The translations under genes were made by a program, and so were the position numbers. The notes under the pieces were generated by a model, which saw only the letters and a list, made by a program, of their open reading frames with translations, ran no database searches and had not been told where the DNA came from. A stretch of 64,000 nt of DNA, from the NCBI GenBank assembly GCA_947500585.1, contig CANMSN010000001.1, positions 558,001-622,000 on the forward strand. Reading direction: 5' to 3'. Each line of letters starts with the position of its first letter. The first letter of the stretch is position 1. This document shows, piece by piece, positions 1 to 6,348 of the stretch. The DNA comes from an uncultured Flavobacteriaceae bacterium. Lineage in GTDB: Bacteria; Bacteroidota; Bacteroidia; Flavobacteriales; Flavobacteriaceae.

Positions 1-594
1 AATTCCCTCAACACCAGCTGAAAGTGGTTGTCTGCCATTAACTGTTACCTGAACAAATGCTGGACCAATACCTCTTATCGAAACACGTGAGCCACCATCT
101 TGCCCTCCAGATTGATCTTCTTGAATTTGAACTCCAGGTACTCTACGCAGTGCGTCTCCAATATTTTCATCAGAAAAGTTACCAATATCTTGAGGCGAAA
201 TAGCCTCTACAACACTTGTTGCTCTTCTCTTTATTGCAGTGGCACGCAATTGCGAAGCCTTAATACCAATGACAACTGCATCGAGTTCTCCAGCAGATTC
301 TTCTAATGTAATTTTCAGATTATTCTGTCCGTTTACTGGAACTTCTAAAGTCTTAAATCCAATATAAGAAATGACGAGGATCGCGTCTTGACCAGTTACT
401 TTAATGGAAAACTCTCCATCAATATTGGTTTGCGCTCCATTTGTTGTCCCTTTTTGCACAATGTTTGACCCAGGTAAGGGCTGCCCATTCGCATCTGTTA
501 CAACACCATTAATTAGTTGCTCTTGAGAAAAAACAAAACAGCTTTGTAAAATAAGTACAAATACTACTAAAATTTTTCGTAAATTTTTTTTCAT
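1..594 (-). CDS. TonB-dependent receptor, N-terminal part (cut by window edge)
   Basis: The reading frame is open from an ATG at 594 to the window edge, giving 198 codons. The N-terminus is a signal peptide (MKKNLRKILVVFVLILQS...). It is followed by a carboxypeptidase-regulatory-like beta-sandwich (about residues 25-100, with PLPGSNI and a GEFSI-type segment). The start of the plug domain comes next (IGDALRRVPGVQ, then SIRGIG). This order is typical of Bacteroidota outer-membrane receptors that import ligands with energy from TonB/ExbBD. The barrel lies outside the window, so the substrate cannot be inferred. No SusD-like partner is visible on this side. Confidence 0.9.
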   Translation of the reverse strand, partial: MKKNLRKILVVFVLILQSCFVFSQEQLINGVVTDANGQPLPGSNIVQKGTTNGAQTNIDGEFSIKVTGQDAILVISYIGFKTLEVPVNGQNNLKITLEESAGELDAVVIGIKASQLRATAIKRRATSVVEAISPQDIGNFSDENIGDALRRVPGVQIQEDQSGGQDGGSRVSIRGIGPAFVQVTVNGRQPLSAGVEGI

Positions 595-857
595 TTTATT
601 TAGTTTTAGATAATTAGTTTTACAAAGAAACTTTAAAATGACATAGATTAACTTGCTTAAAATGATTAATTATTTGCTTAAATCAATTATAAGGGCATGT
701 ATAAACTTTAGTTTAGCAAGTTTTAGGTGAAGCACTACTATAACACACTAAAACCTTTTAAAATAGAAGGAATAAAGCATAACAGTTAAAAAAGGTTTAA
801 TGGTCAAAATAGTTGGTAAAACTCTTTGAAGGCTATATAAATAAAGGGCTAAGTTAA

Positions 858-992
858 AGTTTTAACGAATTAATGGATTTTAGAAAATTAGAGTCTAATA
901 AAATGAAAGTTAATGCTTCTAAAATAAATCTAGTTTCTTTTGTAAAAGAAGTTGTAGATCATTTTAAAGAGGATTGGACTTCCAATAAAAAA
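858..992 (+). pseudogene. Histidine-kinase fragment truncated by the IS3 element
   Basis: A short open stretch follows a TAA at 855-857 and reads FNELMDFRKLESNKMKVN. This resembles the second helix of a HisKA dimerisation domain in hybrid sensor kinases (usual form LLDFRKIESGKMKL). It runs directly into the left terminal repeat of the IS at 994, where the frame soon stops. No start, H-box or ATPase domain remains. I read it as a remnant of a two-component sensor broken by the insertion. The match is from memory of the family and the fragment is short. Confidence 0.55.
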
Positions 993-1011
993 GTGGACAA
1001 TTAGATAAGAG

Positions 1012-1930
1012 TCATGCAGCTACTTTTTGATTAAACATTTTAATTTTAAACTCTTCTATAGATTTATACCCTAAATAAGAGAGTATTCTTCTTCTATTAT
1101 ACCAAGTTTCTATTCATTGAAATATAGATAACTCAGCTTCTGATCTAAGCCAGTAATTGTGTTTATATAACCATTCTACCTTTAAGCTTTTAAAGAAACT
1201 TTCAGCTACTGCATTATCCCAGCAGTTTCCTTTCCTGCTCATAGATTGTTTTATAAGTCCCTTATAGCTTTTTAAGATATTGCTGAATTTATAACTAGCG
1301 TATTGAGTTCCTCTATCAGAATGGAATATAAGTTCTTCAGTAATAGTATTTGATGCTACAGCCATATTGAAAGCAGGAATGATAGTATCACTGGTACTTA
1401 ATGTTTGGCTCATTGACCATCCTACAACTTTTCTATGAAACAGGTCTATAATAACGGTCAAATACATCCAGCCTTGACCAGTCTGTATATAAGTAATGTC
1501 CGAGACCCAAACTTGATTTTCTCTATTAACTAAAAAATTTTGATTCAATATATTAGGGGCTATAGGATAGTTATGATTTGCATCTGTAGTCACTATAAAT
1601 TTACGTCTTCTTCTAGCAAATAATTTATTAGCTCTTATCAGTCTAGCGACTCTAGGTCTGGAAATACGATAACCTCGTTTTAACAATTCAATTCTAATTC
1701 TTGGAGCTCCGTAACTCTCATAACTATCTTGAAAAATATCATGTATTTCTAGGGATACAGCTTCGTTTTCTAACCATCGCTTGGATGGCCTGATTTCAAC
1801 CAATTATAATACCCGCTTTTACTTACTCCTAATATACTGCACATCTTCTCAACTGGAAATTTAAACTTATGATGTTTTATGAACCTAAATTTTTCCTGTC
1901 GCTCTCGGAGAAGATACTGATCGCCTTTTT
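1012..1930 (-). pseudogene. IS3 orfB transposase (DDE), frameshifted and with a nonsense codon
   Basis: The N-terminal part reads [17 protein letters not shown] and continues to NWLKSG. One base then appears to be missing near 1784, in what would be a GGG run, and the frame switches to the main piece starting [12 protein letters not shown]. The catalytic triad is visible: D in VWVSDITYIQ, D in FHSDRGTQYAS and E in NAVAESFFKSLK. A TGA at 1114-1116 interrupts the C-terminus, after which IETWYNRRRILSYLGYKS continues in frame to the true stop at 1012. The break lies inside orfB, so it is not the programmed orfA/orfB slippage of IS3 elements. Confidence 0.85.
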
Positions 1931-2218
1931 TAATACTTCGACATGCTCAGTACAGGAATATCACGTTCTAATTGCATATCTTTTAATTGTCTTCTTCAAG
2001 TTGGCGATATCGCGTTGTTCTTCTGTTAATTTTGGCTTACCGCGTCCTGGAAAACTATTTTTACCATATTCACTAAACTCTCTTCGCCAGCGACTCAGCA
2101 GTACTGAGGAAGGAATATCCAATTCTCTGCATACTTGGGCTATACTCCCTCTGGCTTAACTTAATTCTACAGCTTTTTTCTTAAAGTCTGTTGTGTAATT
2201 TCTTTTGCGTTTTGATAT
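1877..2218 (-). pseudogene. IS3 orfA (helix-turn-helix), multiply broken
   Basis: The frame reads SKRKRNYTTDFKKKAVELS, then has an in-frame TAA, then ARGSIAQVCRELDIPSSVL and SRWRREF, the usual orfA DNA-binding region. The codon where ATG is expected is ATA. An extra A in an A-run near 1981 shifts the frame before DMQLERDI. A 23-bp insertion (1934-1956) then separates ERDI from [15 protein letters not shown], and the frame stops at 1877. Removing the 23 bp restores a normal IS3 orfA C-terminus exactly. Confidence 0.8.
1934..1956. repeat. 23-bp insertion inside the IS3 orfA, related to an intergenic repeat
   Basis: This segment contains ACTTCGACATGCTCAGTAC. It is absent from the reconstructed transposase: deleting exactly 23 bases joins D-I to L-K-K-A-I-S in frame. 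Its core (ACTTCGAC..GCTCAGT) matches the arms of the long hairpin behind miaB at 59761-59826. I infer that a small repeat of this family jumped or was copied into the dead IS. Confidence 0.6.
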
Positions 2219-2351
2219 AATTCAAAGGTAAATTATGTAACTGTTATTCCCTCAACTTAATGTCCAGTCGAATATAGTAGTAAGTCCAGTTGACGATTTG
2301 TGACCTTTTAAATGCAAATCATATCAATTTATATGATTGCCCTAAAAACAT

Positions 2352-2385
2352 AAAACCTTGTAAATCATATGATTTACAAGGTTTT
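2352..2385 (-). terminator. Hairpin terminator downstream of tRNA-Asp
   Basis: A perfect 34-bp palindrome centred on CATATG is flanked by T/A runs. On the minus strand it ends in TTTTATG and follows the tRNA-Asp gene by about 24 bases. Confidence 0.7.
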
Positions 2386-2409
2386 GAAGGTTTTTGACAA
2401 CCCTTTTAG

Positions 2410-2483
2410 CGGTCTGGACGGGACTCGAACCCGCGACCTTCGCCGTGACAGGGCGACATTCTAACCAACTGAACTACCAGACC
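2410..2483 (-). tRNA. tRNA-Asp (GTC)
   Basis: The minus strand begins GGTCTGGTAGTTCAGTTGG and has an anticodon stem-loop CGCC-CTGTCAC-GGCG with anticodon GTC. It has a TTCGAGT T-loop and a 3' acceptor strand CCAGACC with G as discriminator base. CCA is not encoded. The acceptor arms pair fully. Confidence 0.95.
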
Positions 2484-2563
2484 GTTGCTTTATTGCGGTT
2501 GCAAATATACACGGCTTTTTTTATATCTCAAACGTTTTTATATCTTTTTTTGAAACATTTTTT

Positions 2564-3493
2564 CTAAATAAATTTTTGACGCTCTATCATGTATGTAGTA
2601 AGTATGTTATTAAAATCTTTATTAATATTTGCTTCTACATATTTAATCTTATACTGTGCACATTTTAAACGTAATGCAACAAAATACTCGTCAACCGCTT
2701 TATTATAATTTGCTTTTATAGAATCTGCATATAAATTAATATACTCACCAGTTTCAACATCAATAAAGCGTTTTGGTTTATTATCAAAATCAAACTGCAG
2801 CTCTTTTTCCTTGTCAAATACATGAAATAAAACCACTTCATGCTTATTATATTTTAAATGACGTAATGCCTCAAACAACTTAACATCATCTTCTGATGTT
2901 TGTAACATATCTGTAAACAAAAATATTAACGAGCGTCTATGTATCTTTTCTGCTATTTGATGTAAATATTTATAAGTCTCTGTTTGTTTATTAATGGATT
3001 TAGAAACTACAGCATTACTCAATTGACTTAATAGCATTTGATGGTGCCTTTCACTTCCCTTTTCTGGTGCATAGTAATCGTAACTATCACTATAAATACT
3101 TAAGCCTACAGCATCACGCTGCTTTTTTAAAATATGCATTAAGGAAGCAGATGCCAAAGCTGAGAACCCTATTTTATTTAAACGATTAATGGATAAAGAT
3201 TCCATTTCAGGATAGTGCATAGAACTACTATTATCCATAATGATATGACAACGCAAATTGGTTTCATCGTCATAACGCTTTGTATAGAGTTTATCTGTTT
3301 TAGCAAATAACTTCCAATCGATATGACGGGTACTTTCTCCTTGATTATAAATTTTATGCTCAGCAAATTCTGCAGAAAACCCATGAAACGGACTCTTATG
3401 CATACCAGCAATAAACCCTTCAACCACCTGTTTTGCAAGTAGCTCTAAGTTTTTAAATCCTTCTGCCTTATTAAGTTCGTTTTGTAAATTCAT
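2564..3493 (-). CDS. DUF58 / vWA-like domain protein
   Basis: 309 residues, cytosolic, with no signal peptide. Residues 54-73 carry the DUF58 core (STRHIDWKLFAKTDKLY.KRY). DNSSS at 87-91 is a metal-site (MIDAS)-like motif of the von Willebrand A fold. Proteins of this family usually sit beside a MoxR AAA+ ATPase and BatA/BatB proteins and are thought to help in assembly or chaperoning. Here no MoxR gene is adjacent; the upstream neighbour is clpP in the same direction, with about 170 bp and a small repeat between. The exact role is unknown. Confidence 0.85.
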   Translation of the reverse strand: MNLQNELNKAEGFKNLELLAKQVVEGFIAGMHKSPFHGFSAEFAEHKIYNQGESTRHIDWKLFAKTDKLYTKRYDDETNLRCHIIMDNSSSMHYPEMESLSINRLNKIGFSALASASLMHILKKQRDAVGLSIYSDSYDYYAPEKGSERHHQMLLSQLSNAVVSKSINKQTETYKYLHQIAEKIHRRSLIFLFTDMLQTSEDDVKLFEALRHLKYNKHEVVLFHVFDKEKELQFDFDNKPKRFIDVETGEYINLYADSIKANYNKAVDEYFVALRLKCAQYKIKYVEANINKDFNNILTTYMIERQKFI

Positions 3494-3500
3494 AAAGAAG

Positions 3501-3530
3501 CCCCTCCTAACCTCCCCTAAAGGGAGGAAT
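3501..3530. repeat. Short intergenic hairpin repeat (CCTCCC...GGGAGG)
   Basis: CCTCCCCTAAAGGGAGG at 3511-3527 forms a 6-bp stem. Immediately upstream of the DUF58 start it resembles the small C-rich/G-rich repeats scattered between genes in Flavobacteriaceae. Confidence 0.4.
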
Positions 3531-3635
3531 ACTTATGAGGTAATTATATGGTTAAAAAAATTAAAAATCTTATTGATAACTTACTCTCAAAAAAATCAGA
3601 AAAAATTACCCAGTTTCATTTCCCACAACAGTGAG

Positions 3636-3660
3636 AATTCCCCCTTCGGGGCTAGGGGCT
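3636..3660. repeat. Short intergenic hairpin (CCCC-TTC-GGGG) behind clpP
   Basis: CCCCTTCGGGG at 3641-3651 forms a very stable tetraloop-like hairpin 5-25 bases beyond the clpP stop codon. It may act as a transcript end or be a dispersed repeat. Confidence 0.4.
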
Positions 3661-3665
3661 TTATT

Positions 3666-4208
3666 TTAAATAACAGCATCAACAATTCCGTAAGCTACAG
3701 ATTCTTCAGCTCCCATCCAATGGTCACGATTAAAATCCTTTATTACTTTTTCGTAATCTTGTCCGCAATTATCTGCTAAAATTTTTGCGCTCAATTCTTT
3801 AGTTTTTAGAATTTCTTGAGCCGTAATTTCGATATCACTAGCTTGTCCACGCGCACCACCACTTGGTTGATGAATCATAACACGTGCATGCGGCTGAATA
3901 AAACGCTTTCCTTTTGTACCAACCGATAACAAAATAGACCCCATAGATGCCGCCAAACCTGTGCAAATGGTAGACACATCACTTTTTAAAGATTTAATAC
4001 AATCGTACATTGCAAAACCTGATGTTACATAACCACCAGGACTATTTATATATAAATGGATATCAGCAGTTTCCAAAGCATCTAAATACAATAATCTATC
4101 AATCACATGTTTAGCTGATTTATCATCTACCTGTCCCCACAAAAACACTTTACGCTCTTCTATTAGTTTGCTGTCAATAGCATCCTGAACTTTTATTGGT
4201 TTACTCAT
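3666..4208 (-). CDS. clpP: ATP-dependent Clp protease proteolytic subunit (ClpP family)
   Basis: 180 residues. The catalytic triad is intact: Ser88 (AASMG), His113 (MIHQPSGG) and Asp162 (NRDHW), each nine positions lower than in E. coli ClpP because the N-terminus is short. It forms the barrel peptidase that degrades proteins fed by Clp ATPases. No clpX is adjacent; flavobacteria often carry a second stand-alone clpP, and this is probably that paralogue. It lies about 90 bp downstream of trxA, behind a terminator hairpin. Confidence 0.9.
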   Translation of the reverse strand: MSKPIKVQDAIDSKLIEERKVFLWGQVDDKSAKHVIDRLLYLDALETADIHLYINSPGGYVTSGFAMYDCIKSLKSDVSTICTGLAASMGSILLSVGTKGKRFIQPHARVMIHQPSGGARGQASDIEITAQEILKTKELSAKILADNCGQDYEKVIKDFNRDHWMGAEESVAYGIVDAVI

Positions 4209-4244
4209 CTTAATTTTTATTTCTTTTAAATTTCATCTAAAATA

Positions 4245-4277
4245 AAAAAAGGTTCACCATAATGGCAAACCTTTTTA
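4245..4277 (-). terminator. Rho-independent terminator of trxA
   Basis: On the minus strand, AAAGGTTTGCC and TGGTGAACC form a stem followed by a T-rich run, 20 bases after the trxA stop codon. Confidence 0.75.
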
Positions 4278-4297
4278 ACTTTCTTTTTCGTTATATT

Positions 4298-4615
4298 TTA
4301 TAAAAGCCCGTCAATAGCATCTGTATATGCATTCTTAGGTGCTACACCTACTTGACGACCAACAACCTCACCATTTTGAAAAACCAAAACAGTAGGTATG
4401 TTACGCACACCATATTTAGCAGCAAACTCTTGGTTAGCATCAACATCAACCTTACCTACAACTGCTTTACCGTCGTATTCATCACTAATTTGTTCTATAA
4501 TTGGCCCAACCATTCTACATGGTCCACACCAAGCAGCCCAAAAATCAACCAATACGGGTTTGTCACTATTTAATACTGTTTCTTCAAACGTTGCATCTGT
4601 TATCTCTAATGCCAT
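4298..4615 (-). CDS. trxA: Thioredoxin
   Basis: 105 residues covering a single thioredoxin fold with the active site WCGPC at residues 29-33 and the cis-proline in RNIPTVLVF. There is no signal peptide, so it acts in the cytoplasm as a general disulfide reductant. Length and motif spacing are those of canonical TrxA. A TAATTTTG sequence about 43 bases upstream on the minus strand could be its -7 element. Confidence 0.95.
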   Translation of the reverse strand: MALEITDATFEETVLNSDKPVLVDFWAAWCGPCRMVGPIIEQISDEYDGKAVVGKVDVDANQEFAAKYGVRNIPTVLVFQNGEVVGRQVGVAPKNAYTDAIDGLL

Positions 4616-4741
4616 AATATATTTATTTAATAAATTCTTAATTCATTTTAATTACACAAAATTAGTCAAAAAATATTCCAAAGCTTACAAATCAACAATT
4701 TGTTTTACCTATGGTGGCATCAGTTAGGTTTATTTAAATAT

Positions 4742-4862
4742 TTTGGGCGCAACCACACCCTTCGGCTCCGCTCAACGCTAGTGGTCGGGCTATTCGTTAC
4801 AAGTCCTCGTTCCCACCTATCGGGGTCACTGTGGGCTTTCCGCTACTATCCCTTGCGCGGGT
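4742..4862. repeat. GC-rich structured intergenic element of about 120 bp
   Basis: This block stands out from its AT-rich surroundings. It begins GGGCGCAACCACACCCTTCG and ends CTACTATCCCTTGCGCGGG. Its ends can pair (GGGCGCAA with TTGCGC), and inner segments such as CGGGCTATTCG are GC-rich. From memory it resembles an intergenic repeat seen many times in flavobacterial genomes. No convincing reading frame or known RNA family is visible. Confidence 0.5.
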
Positions 4863-4900
4863 GCAGAATAGCCTTCAAAATTCATTTACGAAACTAAAAA

Positions 4901-4947
4901 GTTGCATATTAAAAAATTTTAATTTAATTTAGCAACCTTAAAGTTGC
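4901..4947 (+). promoter_or_regulatory. Probable operator of the SRPBCC/ArsR operon
   Basis: GCAACCTTAAAGTTGC (4932-4947) is a 16-bp inverted repeat ending 25 bases before the ATG at 4973. A third half-site, GTTGC, in the context AAAGTTGC.TATTAA, is repeated at 4901 and 4943. ArsR-family repressors bind such repeats at their own promoters, so autoregulation is likely. This is inference. Confidence 0.5.
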
Positions 4948-4972
4948 GTATTAATCAAAAAAACGAATACAA

Positions 4973-5404
4973 ATGAAAGATTCAATCAAAAAAGAAGTTG
5001 TGTTTAATCACGCCATAGATCAAGTATGGAATGCCATTTCTAAAGCTGAAGAAATATCAACCTGGTTTATTCCTGCTGATTTTAAAGCCGAAAAAGGATA
5101 CAAATACCTATTTACCTCACCACCAAGCGAAAAAGGCTGTACCACTATTGGCGGAGAAATTCTAGAAGCTAATCCTTATGTATTAATTTATACATGGATT
5201 GTTGGAGGCACCGAAACAGAAACCACCGTAAAATGGGAACTAGAATCTACTTCAGAAGGTACAAAACTAACCTTAGAACATTCAGGCATTTCAAATTATG
5301 CTGGTGAAACTGCAGTAGCTATGTTTGAAAGTTTTAATGGCGGATGGGACAATTGTATTTCTGGTTTAACAAGCTATTTAAAGGAAGAAGTTAATGCAGG
5401 ATAA
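4973..5404 (+). CDS. SRPBCC (AHSA1-like) domain protein
   Basis: 143 residues forming one START/Bet v1-like fold of the AHSA1 group: KKEVVFNHAIDQVWNAIS at the N-terminus, ISTWF, and a C-terminal GGWDNCISGL helix. These small proteins bind hydrophobic ligands in a deep pocket; the ligand is unknown. The gene overlaps the downstream ArsR gene by 11 bp. The SRPBCC plus ArsR pairing is very common and suggests that the regulator senses what this protein handles. Confidence 0.85.
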   Translation: MKDSIKKEVVFNHAIDQVWNAISKAEEISTWFIPADFKAEKGYKYLFTSPPSEKGCTTIGGEILEANPYVLIYTWIVGGTETETTVKWELESTSEGTKLTLEHSGISNYAGETAVAMFESFNGGWDNCISGLTSYLKEEVNAG

Positions 5405-5720
5405 AATAACCAAACTTTTTAAAGCCATTGCAGACCCAACGAGGCGTGATATTTTTCACGCCTTAGTAATTGCAACCTCAGCACTATCTATAACTCAAAT
5501 TTCAAATCAGTTCGACATGACACGACAAGGTGTTACCAAACATATTAAAACGCTACAAGATGCTGGTTTAGTAAATATTGATACTCAAGGTCGAGAACGA
5601 TTTTGTAATGCAAACCCCAAAGAACTTCAAGAAGTTAATAAATGGATTAAATTCTATGAACAATTCTGGGATGATAAATTGGGTAGTTTAGGTGATTATT
5701 TGGATGGAAAAACATCTTAG
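5394..5720 (+). CDS. ArsR-family winged-helix regulator
   Basis: 108 residues. The start MQDKITKLFKAIADPTRRDI is the classic ArsR helix, followed by the recognition helix region (DMTRQGVTKHIKTLQDAGLV) and the wing (RERFCNANP). No metal-binding CxC is present, so it is not a typical arsenic sensor. It overlaps the SRPBCC gene by 11 bp and is translationally coupled. The inverted repeat at 4932-4947 is the obvious candidate binding site. Confidence 0.9.
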   Translation: MQDKITKLFKAIADPTRRDIFHALVIATSALSITQISNQFDMTRQGVTKHIKTLQDAGLVNIDTQGRERFCNANPKELQEVNKWIKFYEQFWDDKLGSLGDYLDGKTS

Positions 5721-5733
5721 GCTTTAAATTAAA

Positions 5734-5892
5734 CCGTCATTGCGAGGACGAAGGACGTGGCAATCTTTTAAATTGAAGTAAAAATCTAGTTTTTGATTAA
5801 CAGATTCTCACGCTTTTTTTCTATTGAAAAGCTCAGAACGAATTAAACATCAAATACGCCGTCATTGTGAGGAGGCACGACGTGACAATCTG
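5734..5892. repeat. Intergenic repeat cluster of the CGTCATTG...CAATCT type (left of GIY-YIG gene)
   Basis: There are two copies of a module starting CCGTCATTG and ending CAATCT (5734-5767 and 5859-5892). Between them is an inverted partner module, CAGATTCTCACGC (5801-5813) to AAGCTCAGAACG (5829-5840). The partner reads as a diverged reverse complement of the first module. The cluster fills the space between the ArsR gene and the GIY-YIG gene. Confidence 0.7.
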
Positions 5893-5899
5893 TTTATCG

Positions 5900-6205
5900 T
5901 TAACTCAAATCAAAATAAAATAGCCAACCATCAGATAAATCATTCCAATCTGAGTTTTCATTATCAATTAAAGCTAGCTTTTTTACTCTTTTATATTTCT
6001 TAATCTGTTTTTCTCTTAAAATAGCTTCGTCAACAGAATCAAAACCTGTAAAATAAACTAACTTTTCACAATTATATTTTGAGGCAAAGCCTTTGTAAGT
6101 TTTAGATTTGTGCTGATACATTCGTTTAACCAAATCACTTGTAACCCCTGTATACAAAACTGTGTTATTTTTATTAGTTATGATATAAACATGAAATTGT
6201 TTCAT
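5900..6205 (-). CDS. GIY-YIG nuclease-like small protein
   Basis: 101 residues: one GIY-YIG domain with the split motif VYIITN...LYTGVT near residues 6-21, the helix LVKRMYQHKS carrying the usual arginine, and the acidic EAILREKQIKKYKR helix. There is no DNA-recognition domain, as in the YhbQ/UPF0213-like group. It is flanked on both sides within 30 bases by copies of the CGTCATTG repeat. The function is unproven; repair and repeat mobility have both been suggested for such stand-alone domains. Confidence 0.85.
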   Translation of the reverse strand: MKQFHVYIITNKNNTVLYTGVTSDLVKRMYQHKSKTYKGFASKYNCEKLVYFTGFDSVDEAILREKQIKKYKRVKKLALIDNENSDWNDLSDGWLFYFDLS

Positions 6206-6229
6206 AAATTAATTAAAACATTAATTATA

Positions 6230-6337
6230 CCGTCATTGTTAGGAGTGTGCGACGTAACAATCTGTTGATTATAAGTTCGAAATTCTCAACAAGCAGATTC
6301 TCACGCTTTTTTTCTAATGAAAAAGCTCAGAATGACG
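6230..6337. repeat. Intergenic repeat, CGTCATTG module plus inverted partner (right of GIY-YIG gene)
   Basis: CCGTCATTG (6230) to CAATCTG (about 6264) is followed by CAGATTCTCACGC (6294-6306) and AAAGCTCAGAATGACG (6322-6337). It is the same composite unit as at 5734-5840, on the other side of the GIY-YIG gene. Confidence 0.7.
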
Positions 6338-6348
6338 TTAACAGATAA

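Larger units (their letters stand above)
994..2266 (-). mobile_element. Decayed IS3-family insertion sequence
   Basis: This is an element of about 1.27 kb with imperfect terminal inverted repeats: TGGACAATTAGATAAGAG at the left and TGGACATTAAGTTGAG read inward from the right. Inside are the two overlapping reading frames usual for IS3: orfA (helix-turn-helix) and orfB (DDE integrase), both on the minus strand. Both are broken by stops and frame changes, so the copy cannot make transposase. I see no clean 3-4 bp target duplication at the ends, so the outer boundary could be off by a few bases. Confidence 0.85.

Noticed and set aside
1114-1803. Intact IS3 transposase with programmed frameshift
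   Set aside because: The frame break lies within orfB, far from the orfA/orfB overlap, and further stop codons and a lost start are present. It is decay, not recoding.
4398-4727. Plus-strand reading frames across trxA
   Set aside because: They are antisense to a canonical thioredoxin gene and have no protein-like features.
5734-6337. CRISPR array
   Set aside because: The repeats are few, diverged, inverted relative to each other and unevenly spaced; there are no spacers of uniform length and no cas genes.
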